The position numbers and the translations under genes are program-made. This document shows positions 48,275 to 58,204 of a stretch of DNA of 64,000 bases, piece after piece. The first letter of the stretch is position 1, and the number at the start of each line of letters is the position of its first letter. The notes beneath the pieces were generated by a model. It was given only the letters and a program-made list of their open reading frames with translations. It was not told the DNA's origin and searched no databases. The DNA comes from Tetragonia tetragonoides (Eukaryota > Streptophyta > Magnoliopsida > Caryophyllales > Aizoaceae): the NCBI GenBank assembly GCA_038025085.1, contig CM076147.1, positions 37,610,766 to 37,674,765 of the forward strand, in the 5' to 3' direction.

Positions 48275-49242
48275 ATTAGTTATCTTGTTGTGTTTGCTTT
48301 GCTTTGCTTTGCTTTGATTCTCAATTCCTTGGCCTTAGATCTTTAAGAGTCCAATGCATTATATACTGAGTAGTTTGTGACTTGTTTTGTTTACTGCGGT
48401 TTGATGATAAACACTTGGCAGAATACACATATACTGATACACCAGTGTCTTGTAATCGATAAGTATCCATTCCTCAAATGTAGTATCAGTCTTAAATGGG
48501 CTAAGCAAACTTGCTTTCATGTAGAGTCAATTGCTAAGTAATATCCGGAATTTTGGATTCGTAAAGTTGGATATCCGCTATCTGAATAAATGTGCCTAAG
48601 ATTTCGAAAACGTGAGCCAAATATTTCGAATAATTTTATTTTTTGATATCCGAAAATTTCTGGAAAATGATATCTAAGCCCGTATTTGAAATTTTGGATA
48701 TCCACTTTGTCAGATAATATCATAATGAATATTAGGGTTTTCGGATAGGTTCGGATGTGTTTAATAAAAAAATTTATATGGACCTCAGTCCATCTAACTT
48801 GGCTGGACCACATGGTGGTAAACTTGTAATTATCAAAGAACGCTAGGTATTTACGTCTTTTTCATCATCCACTCTCACCCACTTCCCTAGTTACCTCTCA
48901 CCCAGTCAGCCCGTCACCGCTGTACAGTACCCGCAAATCTCAAAGTACCATTAAACTATTTACTTTCTCTCTCTTTGCCAATTTTCCATGGATTTCAATA
49001 GGTCTTTTGAGGCCTCAAAATAAAAAATTAATTCATGAAATTAGTGTAGATAGAATCCTCTTAATTTTTGGTGCTCATTAAGTCCCAGTTTGATGGGGTT
49101 TTAATGTCTTTATGAAGAGAGAGAAAATCAAACCAATTCGGCGGTTAGGCGGTGGCTGGACGGTGGTTGGGAGGACGGTGAGTGTGGCTGGGTGGTAAAG
49201 AAGAGAGAGTGGGCAGTGTTGTGTGGGGTGGGTAACGCCTTA
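48275..49242. other. Intergenic, no gene recognised
   Basis: Contains the 3' UTR of the VWA gene with a short TTTGC repeat at about 48293-48318, and a patch at about 48540-48760 with GGATATCC-type motifs that may be a decayed MITE. No gene was identified. Confidence 0.4.
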
Positions 49243-49247
49243 ACGGG

Positions 49248-49715
49248 TGTTGGAATAATGGCACCCAAAGGTTATGGGGTGATTTGTAACCGATTTGTAA
49301 TTAATTGTGGGTAATTCATATCCCATAATGTGCCACTAATAAACCCATTTAAGCTACTTTGATGGGTAGTGGGAGGTTACATTTACCATCTATAAATTGG
49401 GTGTCCATGTTCACTAGAGAAGGAGTAGAGAGAAATGTGAAGCAAGACACTTCTCCTCATATCCCCATGTGTGATTAGTTTCCGGGCAATTGTATTTGTG
49501 TTAGTTCCAAACCTCCATCCATGAGTGCACTTGTTTGGGGGTTGTTGTGTTAACCTTGGGGAGCGACCGGCGGAGACGATTTGCACCAAAGTCGTGCCGA
49601 AAATCGCTTTCAAGGCAGTGACCCTCATACCACGGCGCAACGATTATTTGATAAGTCATCTACTCTATCCTTTCTATATTATTTTGTTATTGATCAATAC
49701 CTTATATTTCCTACA
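49248..49715. mobile_element. Solo LTR (Copia-like) with 5-bp target duplication
   Basis: A 468-base unit begins TGTTGGAATAATGG and ends CCTACA, i.e. the TG...CA ends of an LTR. Perfect 5-base duplications ACGGG flank it at 49243-49247 and 49716-49720. No internal domain or second LTR is adjacent, which is the expected product of LTR-LTR recombination. TGTTGGAAT starts are typical of plant Ty1/copia elements, so the superfamily is inferred. Confidence 0.82.
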
Positions 49716-49899
49716 ACGGGTGGACAACGGCCATAGTAGTTGCTCTGTTGTTCCATGGCCATAGTAGGTGCCACGGTTAAGGTGATGGAGCTGATAAAGT
49801 GATGATGGTGAATGATGATGAATGATGATGATGATGATTGTTATTTTCTTTTTTCTTCGATTTTTGTAGAGTAATTTTGTGACATAATATGTTGACAAG

Positions 49900-50710
49900 T
49901 TTACTGATAAAATGTTCATATATCAAAAAAAATGACAAAAACAAATGCTCATTAAGTTAAATTGTTCATAGGTTATAAGTGTAATGTTCAATAAAATTAG
50001 TTTAATTGTTCACGGGTTATATATGTAATGTTCATTTAAAATAGTCTAATTGTTCATATGTTATACGTGTAATGTTAATTTAAATAGTCTAATTGTTCAT
50101 CGGTTATAAGTCCAAAGTTCATTAAAAATAGTCAAATTGTTCATAGGTTATATATACATAATATTCATTAATAATAGTCTAATTGTTCATATGCTATAGG
50201 TGCAATGTTCAATAAAAATAGTCTAATTATTCATAGGTTATATAAGTAATGTTTCATTAAAATAGTCTAATTGCACATAGGTTATTATGTAATGTTCATT
50301 AAAAATAGTCTAATTTTTCATTGGTTATAAGTGCAATGTTCATTTAAAATAGTCTAATAGTTCATAGTGTACAAACGTAGTGTTCATTTAAAATAGGCTA
50401 ATTATTCATAGTATACAAACTTAGTGTTTCATTTAGAATAGCGTAATTGTTCATAAAGTGTAAACGTAGTGTTCATTTAAAGTAGTCTAATTGTTCATAG
50501 GTTATATACGTAATGTTCATAAAAAATAGTCTAATTGTTCATAGGTTATAAGTGCAATGTTCATTAAAAATAGTCTAATTGTTCATAGGTTATATACGTA
50601 ATGTTCATAAAAAATAATCTAATTGTTCATAGGTTATATACGTAATGTTCATACAAAAATAATCTAATTATTCATATATTAAGGTATAAACGAAATGTTC
50701 ATAGATAAAA
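49900..50710. repeat. Degenerate ~44-bp minisatellite
   Basis: About seventeen copies of a 43-46-base unit approximating TGTTCATTAAAAATAGTCTAATTGTTCATAGGTTATATACGTAA. The anchor TGTTCA(T/A) recurs at about 50027, 50205, 50292, 50335, 50512, 50557, 50601 and 50646. Some units carry GTGTACAAACGTAG instead of GGTTATATACGTAA, suggesting sub-families. Non-coding. Confidence 0.85.
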
Positions 50711-50849
50711 GTTATGGCACTGAGGTTCATAGAAAAAAAAAAGCAAAACAAATAAAAGCAAATCTAAGTAAATAGAAGAAGAATGAAAATCATCATGTCA
50801 ATTTTATTTTTTAAGCTTTAAATGTAATGTTCATTTAAAATAGTCGTCT

Positions 50850-51092
50850 TTTTTTTTTTTTTTTGAGATTCAACAGTCGGGCGGGGGGATTATCCATTAG
50901 TGAAATCAAGCTCCGCTAAGGCAATAATGCCTTGAGGGAAATTACATGACCATAGTTCCTCAATTCCATTTCAAGGACGCAATCTCGCAGCAAGATGCGC
51001 CACCGTGTTCCCCACCCTTTTAACATGAGAAAACAAATTACAATTGCAACCTAAGCTTAACATCACAATATCATCTAAAAGTAATTCTGCAA
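50850..51092 (-). mobile_element. LINE 3' fragment (RNase H end, UTR and poly-A), 5' truncated
   Basis: On the minus strand a short RNase H-like end (LLLDDIVMLSLGCNCNLFSHV...VGNTVAHLAARL) is followed by an untranslated stretch and an A-tail seen on plus as the poly-T at about 50850-50866. The 5' side stops at about 51092 where unrelated repeat sequence begins. Confidence 0.7.
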
Positions 51093-51276
51093 TAGCATAC
51101 ATATTGATGACATTCACATGCTCACTTTCCATAAGCCGATAGTGATTGTCATACATTGAGTGTATGATACATCAATTTTTATGTTAAAGGGATTAAAATG
51201 GGAACCATGAGCTCTTGAAAAACACGGGAGTAATTTGGTAATATTGATAAATAAGAAATGAGAGAGATAGACACAT
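51093..51276. repeat. 184-bp dispersed copy of part of the 1.31-kb repeat
   Basis: Matches 40965-41148 with a constant offset of 10128 bases and only a few differences (clustered at GGGAACCATGAG). It is joined directly to the LINE fragment on the left. Confidence 0.88.
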
Positions 51277-51286
51277 TAATTTCAAA

Positions 51287-51458
51287 ATCATTTCCACTTC
51301 CGACCACCCTTACCACAACCGTTGGATTGCTCACCTTCACTAGAAACACGGCATAGAATCCTGCATCAAGGCCGTTGTCAAGTTCTGGTGCCCCTGCAGG
51401 CTTGTGACGGGTTGATGAGAATACAATCCAATCTCCCCTTGGTGACCACTGGCAATGT
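51287..51458 (-). pseudogene. 172-bp captured fragment of the DPP6-like propeller gene exon 5
   Basis: Matches 36436-36607 base for base apart from one substitution (GGATTGCTC here, GGATCGCTC in the gene), in the same orientation. It encodes part of the WSPRGDWIVFSSTRHK to VVVRVVGSGND region. Only a piece of one exon is present, without splice sites, so it is a non-functional gene fragment. A 10-base filler separates it from the repeat copy on its left. Confidence 0.92.
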
Positions 51459-51997
51459 ACGGAGAGTGGGAGACGGAGACCGTTACCCAAAAAAAAAAAA
51501 AAAAAAAAAAAAGGAAAAGTAGAAAGTAGCGGTCCCCACCCTTTCAAAAAGAACGGTAACATGATGCTGAACATCAGCATCACTTTGGTTTGAAACATAA
51601 ATAAACGGATGGTCTGATGGTCTTGGGTTGTTGTGCGCCTGGGCCGGTCCAACCAGTTTGACTGGACGCAAATTCAGCCAATAGGCACTGGTTTTTAAGC
51701 GGCCATAAATATAACCACTGGACTGATCAGCGGATTACCTATTAACGTTGGGGTCCTTTTGAAAACAGCTAAAATGCCTAAAAGCCCAAGTGAAACTATG
51801 CTACAAGCGCTGCTGGGCTCAATGAAATATTCAGGACATCACAAAGGCCCAAATGCATTGGGTTCAGACAAAATGGATCTAGTGTGTCCGTGTGTTCGCG
51901 CGTGACCATGTGGCCCAGAATTGCAAATCAATATACTAGAGACTAGAGAGTCTAGAAGGAGAGCACACTTCATGAAGTTTTTCCGTCATTAAATTTA
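51459..51997. other. Intergenic, no gene recognised
   Basis: Begins with a poly-A tract (about 51489-51511), then GC-balanced unique-looking sequence. No gene or named repeat was recognised. Confidence 0.4.
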
Positions 51998-54039
51998 GGC
52001 TCTCTTTGATTTACTTTAATTTTACTTAAATTCAGTTCAATTCAGTAAAATTAAGCTTATGTGTAACTTTATAACTCATATAACTTTTTATTCTGAAATA
52101 ATTTCATGATGATAATTATGTCATCAGAAAGATCTCAAAGCATACTTTCAAATGAGTCCAATATTGACTATGTTTGGACGAATTTTAAATGGTTAACGCA
52201 TTACTACAATTCCAGGTATTAGACACGCTTATTTAGACACACTTTCAAAACCGTGGAAAAAAAACCGTGGCAAAAAAAGCGGAGTCTACCACGCTTTTAA
52301 CCGTGACAAAATCCAGAAATTTTTATTTGGGGGCCGCGGTTTTAGTTTAGTATAGCGCTCAGTTGAAAAAAAACAATCAAATAAAACACGCTTATTGTCT
52401 GACCGTCTCTCTCTCTTCTCCTGATTCTCCATCTCCGTTCGCATGTCTCTGACCCTCGGTTTCTCATCGCTTCTCCATTTTCGCCAACGAACAGATCTGA
52501 TGAATGTTCCCCGCCTGTTACTCCATCGAAGCTACTCCATTGAAGCTGCCACAGTTGAAATCGATTTGGGCGAAACTGAATCATGTGAAATTTCTAGGGT
52601 TTGTGGTCATTGCGTGTTCGAAAGCTTGCAAATCTGGGCAAGGTAACACGAGGATCTCGGTTTGGGCTTGTTGAGTCGTTCTAGTTCTTTTCTGTGCGAG
52701 TAATTTCACGATCTAAGGTAATTTCTGGATTTTGTTTAATTGTTTGTTGTATGTTGCTTGTTCGAAATCTGGGTTTTATTTGATTGTTTGTTGTTGCTTG
52801 TTTCAAGTTATTGGTTTTTATTTGTGTGAAATTGCGATTAGGACTGCTAAACTAAGTGATTTTAGATCTGAAATTTATGGGTTGTGGTCTTGCTATATGC
52901 TGACCCTTTCATTTGGATTTTACTGTTGTGAAGTGAACGAGTGGGTTGTTGAGAAATATTTGGGTGAAGCTCATCCGCCCATTTTGGCTAAATTAGATCA
53001 ATTATGTTTCTGTAAAAGAAAGTAGATTATTGCTCTAAATTAGCTCAGTGCAGTAGGTTGAGCTGCTAAATTCCGTTATAGAAAGTGGAATTTTGCTATG
53101 TGAGCTTTTTTTTTCTTTTTCTTCCTTTGATTTTTTTCCCTTTTGAAACTTCATTTGAGATGTTATTAGTTAAACTTACTTCATTATTTCTCCAATGCTG
53201 TGGAAATTTCACCTAATATCACTCAACTCTGCAATTAAATGTTTGGTATCTTATTTTTATTCATGTGTGTTTGTGAATTGTGAAAGTATATTGGATGTTC
53301 CGCTAGTTTATCACCTGCGATTTCAGCATGAGTTTGGAGTGTTAATTTGGCTAGCTATGGAAATTGAGTAAAAGATAGTGATATTAAGGCTAGACATTGG
53401 TACTTTGAATTCTGGTATATGGTCTGAATCAGAACTGTTTGTGTACTGTTAAACCATGACTATCATAACTTATTAGTCATGAAAAGAACATTTTGCCCAC
53501 TTGGGTTTTGTGTTATTTGCATACTGCATTTCAACTTTGCAAGTGTTGTTGCAAGTGTTATTGCAAGTGCTCTTGAATAATGCTCTTTAAAGGTCAATGC
53601 TTACATCTGCAGGTACTGGCTTGGGATGTTGTTTGGGATACACTAGGTAACAATGGTGCTTGCTTTTGAATGTAAGTGTTGCTGGTTTTGTTGGATTTAA
53701 GTGCTGTTGGTGCTTGTTGCAGCTAGCATTGTTGTTGGTTGCCTGTTAATGTTGCTACACATTGTTGTTATTTGCTCCCCTACTGTTGTTGTATCTATTG
53801 GTGCTGTTGTTGTGTGTGTTTGTGCATCTTGTGCGATCTTTTAGGCAAATTCCTTTCTATAACCTGTCTAATTTTTTACCCTTTGATTTCTAATTTGCTC
53901 TGGATTTTAGATCCATATCAGAATCGCAATTGTCGAATTTTAGGCTCGTATCAAACTTAAATGCTTAGGCTAAAATGATTAAAGTCTTCTGGCTTCTTAT
54001 TTGAGGTTGTACCTTGTAATCTGAAAGCTTACATGGTTT

Positions 54040-54430
54040 CAGTTGTGTTATGTGGATTTGGTTTGGTTCAGTTGTGCCCTGTGAGCTTATTGTTTCCTAT
54101 TTTTCTTTTTTTTTTTTTGGTTCTAAGACTCTTGTCCTGTGCTCAAAGTTGTTTGGAATCATGAGTTTGGCTTGGTTTTGTTGTGTTCTGTGAGCCTATT
54201 GTCTCTCTTTTTTCTTTTTGGGTCTACGACTCTTGTCTTGTGCTCAAAGTTGTCGAAATTTGCAAATTCGGCATGTCAGTTTGGTTTGGTTTCAGTTGTG
54301 TTCTGTGGGTTTGGTTTGGTTTCGTTGTGTTCTAGTGAGCTTATTTTTCCCTGTTTTTTTTTTATTGGGGGGTCTACGACTCTAGTTCTGTGCTCAAAGT
54401 TATCAAATTTTGCACTTGGCCTGTGGGTTT
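54040..54430 (+). repeat. Local tandem repeat inside the CACTA element
   Basis: Three degenerate copies of a unit containing GTTGTGTTCTGTGAGC, a T-run and ACTCTTGTCTTGTGCTCAAAGTTGT, with the last block at about 54127, 54229 and 54377. Non-coding, T-rich. Confidence 0.65.
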
Positions 54431-55466
54431 GTTTGGTTAGTTTCAGTTCTCAATTTATCTAATTTTCCACGGTTTTGCCGTCTCCTCTCTCTTAATCGGA
54501 GCCTTGTTGTTCCATGCGTAAAAAATAATTGGGAGCTTCCATTGTGTAATGTGCAGTTGGTTTCACTCATCTAATTTCGTTCTAGGGTTCTGCGAGTTAG
54601 AGGGTGTTTGGGCGTTTTGTAGCAATTCTATTGTTTTGCATCTACAAGCAAGTTCATATGATTTAGGTTCTGCAATTTCAACATGTTTGCTGATATAAAG
54701 TTAGTGATGTGGTGCCATTTGTTTATTCATGAATTTAAGTTGATTGTGCTTGAATTTGTCTAATTGTGTGTTTATCTTTGAATAATGTTGTCTCCTTTTG
54801 GCCTGCTTGGATGGATGGATAAAATACTTGAATTTCATATTGTATTCTGCATTTTCAACTATGTTGTTTTTATGGTTTAAGGCTGAAAACTTAGACGAAA
54901 TTCAGCACACAAAGTGGGGAAGCAAAGTAAATTAGCTAGAATTTGTTTTATGCACTTTATTATCTAAATTCTGGTTTTTTTTGGATTGTTATACTGCCTG
55001 ACATCAGATCGGATTTTGGCCTATTTAAGCTTCTTTCTTGCTGGTGTATAGTTTGGAATAATATGAGAAGTCAGGGAAAGAAGTTAGAGTGAGAAGCCAC
55101 CCTTGCTAATAGAAGCCATGTGGAAGTTATTCCTGCTTCTGTTATAATACATGCTGAACTCCCATGTTCATGTTTTTTTTTTTTTACCATAGACTTAGTT
55201 GCTTATTGGTGCTTGAGTAAGGGAAAGGTATGGATATGCCATTAATCTTCTTCCGAATGGCTAGAATCTGTGAGTGTTCATGATATTATATTGTTATTCA
55301 TGTTTTTCTAATTTGTGCAGAATCTGTCATTCATGTTTGTTTGTTGGTTCTGTGGAGCCATTGCTACTCAAAAATAAGGTCTATCATAAATGTTCCTTTT
55401 CCTTGTTACAACCTGCAAATATATGCCAAATTAAGATATGTGCTGATTGTTAAATGCTTATTATAG

Positions 55467-56061
55467 GTTGATTTGGTCATGTTTGGGCATGTGCACAACT
55501 ATGAGAGGACTTGTGCTATTTATCAAGGGCAATGCAAGGGCAAACCTGTGAAGGATCAGAACGGGATCGACACTTATGATAACACTAACTTTACTGCTCC
55601 TGTTCAAGCTGTTATTGGAATGGCAGGCTTCAGTTTGGATGAATTCTCACCCACTGTAAGAACACAACAACCTTGTTACGCAACACGATTAGTAGAAGCA
55701 GACAACACTCACAAGGTTATTATCTGAAAACCTTTTAACTCTTTCTGTGCTCTGTGCAGGCCCCAGACTGGAGTTTATCAAGGATCCATGAGTTTGGATA
55801 TACAAGAATACATGCAACAAGGAACAAACTGAAACTAGAGGTTACTTCATTAATTCTTTCTATTGTTATCTCTTTTTGTTGAATTAGCTAGTAGTGTAAA
55901 GAGTTTATTGAAATCTGCCGTGCGTTTGTTATCACTCATAGGCCTCTCGAAACATTTCAAGTCGTGGAAATGGAAGTCAAGATGACAGTTCTAGCCGAAG
56001 GTCAAGAAGCTCTACTCGAGTTCATGAAGCTGAAGATCAATTGCTCAACATTGAAGCCTAA
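55467..56061 (+). pseudogene. Captured purple acid phosphatase fragment with preserved introns
   Basis: Exon A 55467-55655 (TATAG acceptor to CCCACT|GTAAGA), exon B 55760-55840 (GTGCAG acceptor to CTAGAG|GTTACT) and exon C 55942-56061 (CATAG acceptor to TAA) join in phase 0. Exons A and B encode the C-terminal part of a plant purple acid phosphatase (PAP1/24/27-type): the metal-site motif GHVHNYER, DQNGIDTYDNTNF, QAVIGMAGF and SLSRIHEFGYTRIHATR. Upstream phosphatase sequence with the other metal ligands is absent, so catalysis is not expected. Exon C (Ser/Arg-rich, ending LLNIEA) is not phosphatase-like and may come from elsewhere. Intron retention argues for DNA-level capture by the CACTA element. 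Transcription is unknown. Confidence 0.8.
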
Positions 56062-56742
56062 GAAGATTAATTGCTCTGTCTTCAGCTTGTTGTCTTAGTT
56101 TACGTTTCTTTAGTTGTTTTCTATTGAATACTGTCATGACTTAAGTTTTTTTTAGTACTTGTTTTCCCAACGCTGACAAGATGACGTTTCTTTATTGACA
56201 TAATAGAGATTTTTATATGCATTATTTATGGTGTCTTGATCAAACAACCATATATATACACTTTACGGACTTACGGTAGTTACGTTAAATTATTTTTTCC
56301 GTTTTATTTTTGAATATAATTTGTCACAACTCCTCCCAAAAAAAAGTCACGGTGAAAAGCGTGGCAAAGTCTTCCCGGGAAATTATTTTACCGCTCAAAA
56401 CCATTAAAATATATTTCCCGCTTAAAATTGCAGGAAAGATTTCTGCACATATTATTACGCTGGTAAGCGTGGCAAACTTGAATGTATCCGCGGAAAAAAC
56501 CGTGGAAACAAGCGTGGCAAAAAAGCGTGGTAAAAATTCCACCCAGCTTTTTGCCACGCTTTTTCCAACCGTGGCAAAATGTTTTTGCCACGCTTAGCAG
56601 CGTGGAAAGGCCCGCATTTTACCGTGGAGAACAGCCATTCTTGTTGTAGTGACGGTTAAGTTTAAAAAACCAATTCAGTTCAGTTCGATTCATTTCATTT
56701 CATTTCAGTTCATCAGTTTTATCCAGGTAAATCAAATGGAGC

Positions 56743-57318
56743 ATTGGTATCATATATTACTTTACATTGTTTTCTCTGAAAAATTATACCAACTTAAATG
56801 TTTAAAACTATTTAATTTAATTTTAATTAAAAAGTTACGCTTAAAAATAGAAAAACTATTAAAAAAATATAGACATCGCTTCAAAAAAATTGGAAAAGAT
56901 TATGAGACCTCACTATAATAGTAGAGAGTACTTCGGGGTAGGTTTAGTGGCACAGGGTGGTGGGAAGCCATGTTCGATACCCAAAACCGTGGAGAAGACA
57001 TGCCTAGTGCATAACCCTCTATCAAACAACTACCCACTAAAGAGTCTTATAAGGTTTTGTCAAACAGTAGTACACATGCCCAGTACATAACTTTCATATT
57101 GAGATTTTGAGAATTTTGAGAATTATTTTTCAAAAGTTACACGTCAACTTTTCAAGTATATTATTGAGTTATGGAAAAACATTTTTTTATTTTTCACAAA
57201 TTTTAACTATTTAATGTAATTTTTAATTAAAAAAATACGCTGAAAAAAAGAAAAACATATCAAAAAAAAAAATAGAAATCACTTCAAAAAATTTGGGAAA
57301 AATTATAATAGTACAGAG
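56743..57318 (+). other. Intergenic with a SINE-like patch
   Basis: At about 56934-56990 TAGGTTTAGTGGCACAGG (box A-like) and TGTTCGATACCC (box B-like) occur at tRNA-like spacing, suggesting a tRNA-derived SINE. The remaining sequence is AT-rich without recognisable genes. Confidence 0.4.
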
Positions 57319-58135
57319 TGATATACCCAAAATACTGAGGGTCGCGTAATCGACCCCTGTCCTCGCTGCGTGAAAACGGTGTCGACCCTAAGCAGAGTCG
57401 AAGTCATCATCAACACAGAAACATGAACCCCCTGCCTCTAAAGGCAGTCCCAAGTCGAGGACTCTCTCATCCATCACTCGACATCCCAGTTAGACCCGAG
57501 AAGGCCTGCATCGACTAGAAAACCTACGTTAACCAGAAGATTGACATTATACCTCCAAGACGCCCTGAATGATCGACCCTTATGGGAATCGACCCTAAAG
57601 ACTGCTATAAACCTCCAAGATGACGTTAGCATATGTACTGAACGGATATTCCCTCGAAGATTCGGGCAAATGCCTTGGCGCCCACTCTTTCCAGGCCCCC
57701 AAGAACAACGGTGACGACATCAATTGTACTACCCCTGACGTGGAACTCCCTCAGAGGGTCGTGCTAAAGCTCACGTGACCTCCCTCTCTAAGCCGACTTA
57801 GAGAGGAACGTACGGACGAGGTTACGTGGCTACTGTTCATTCGACGAGGCTAGCCCTATAAATACCTGCACTGAAATCAAGGCAAAGGTAAGCTTTTCCA
57901 TTCAGAGAACAATCACGCTGATTGAGGCGACAGAGAGAGAATCCTTTGACATTCTGCTCGGACTTCGCGTCCTTCAGGTGTGATCCTCATAATCACTCAC
58001 TCAGTCAAATCCCCACGCCTTCGATTCGACCTACATGCTCTTACACAAAAGTACCTCACGTACAACACCACTTTCTGACTTTACCATCGGAGGGGTCTTC
58101 TCGGGTCGACCCCCCGAGGTAGTTTACCTTGTGCA
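57319..58135 (+). mobile_element. LTR of a Gypsy (Tat-like) retrotransposon
   Basis: The ~817-base segment can be bounded by TG (TGATATACCC) and CA (CTTGTGCA). It has a TATA box TATAAATA at 57857-57864 and the block CTTTACCATCGGAGGGG near its 3' end, which recalls Tat/Ogre-type plant LTRs. GC-richer than surroundings. A short segment follows before satellite array 2 begins; no gag or pol was seen, so the element is incomplete. Boundaries are approximate. Confidence 0.5.
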
Positions 58136-58204
58136 GGATCGTTCGGTAGACTCAAGAGGCGAACAACAACCCGGTCTCTCGCATCAAGACCTAAGCATCT
58201 TCCC

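Larger units (their letters stand above)
52199..56651. mobile_element. Non-autonomous CACTA (En/Spm-like) element carrying host gene sequence
   Basis: The right end reads TTGTAGTG (reverse complement CACTACAA), the canonical CACTA terminus. The left end is a degenerate CATTACTACAA. The 3-base duplication ACG flanks both sides (52196-52198 and 56652-56654), as expected. Subterminal zones at both ends are dense with CCGTGGCAAAA/AGCGTGG motifs. At 4453 bases it has no recognisable transposase. The interior is T-rich on plus, intron-like, and contains purple acid phosphatase exons (55467-56061) plus a local tandem repeat (54040-54430). A 67-codon plus ORF at 52443-52643 starting MSLTLGFSSLLHF ends near a GGCAAG|GTAAC donor-like site and could be a first exon of a chimeric transcript. 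Confidence 0.85.
51998..56742. mobile_element. MITE split by a nested CACTA element
   Basis: The left part (51998-52198, starting GGCTCTCTTTGAT) and right part (56652-56742, ending ATCAAATGGAGC) together reproduce the MITE seen intact at 45495-45762. The break lies within GTTAACGGTTAAG. The host MITE is therefore older than the CACTA insertion. Confidence 0.8.

Noticed and set aside
48540..48760. Third GGATATCC-rich hAT element
   Set aside because: The motifs resemble those in the 26333-27045 element, but no terminal inverted repeats or target duplication could be seen.
51179..51652. 157-codon minus ORF over the mosaic region
   Set aside because: It runs through unrelated repeat, gene-fragment and poly-A pieces. 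The only real protein text is the captured propeller exon fragment.
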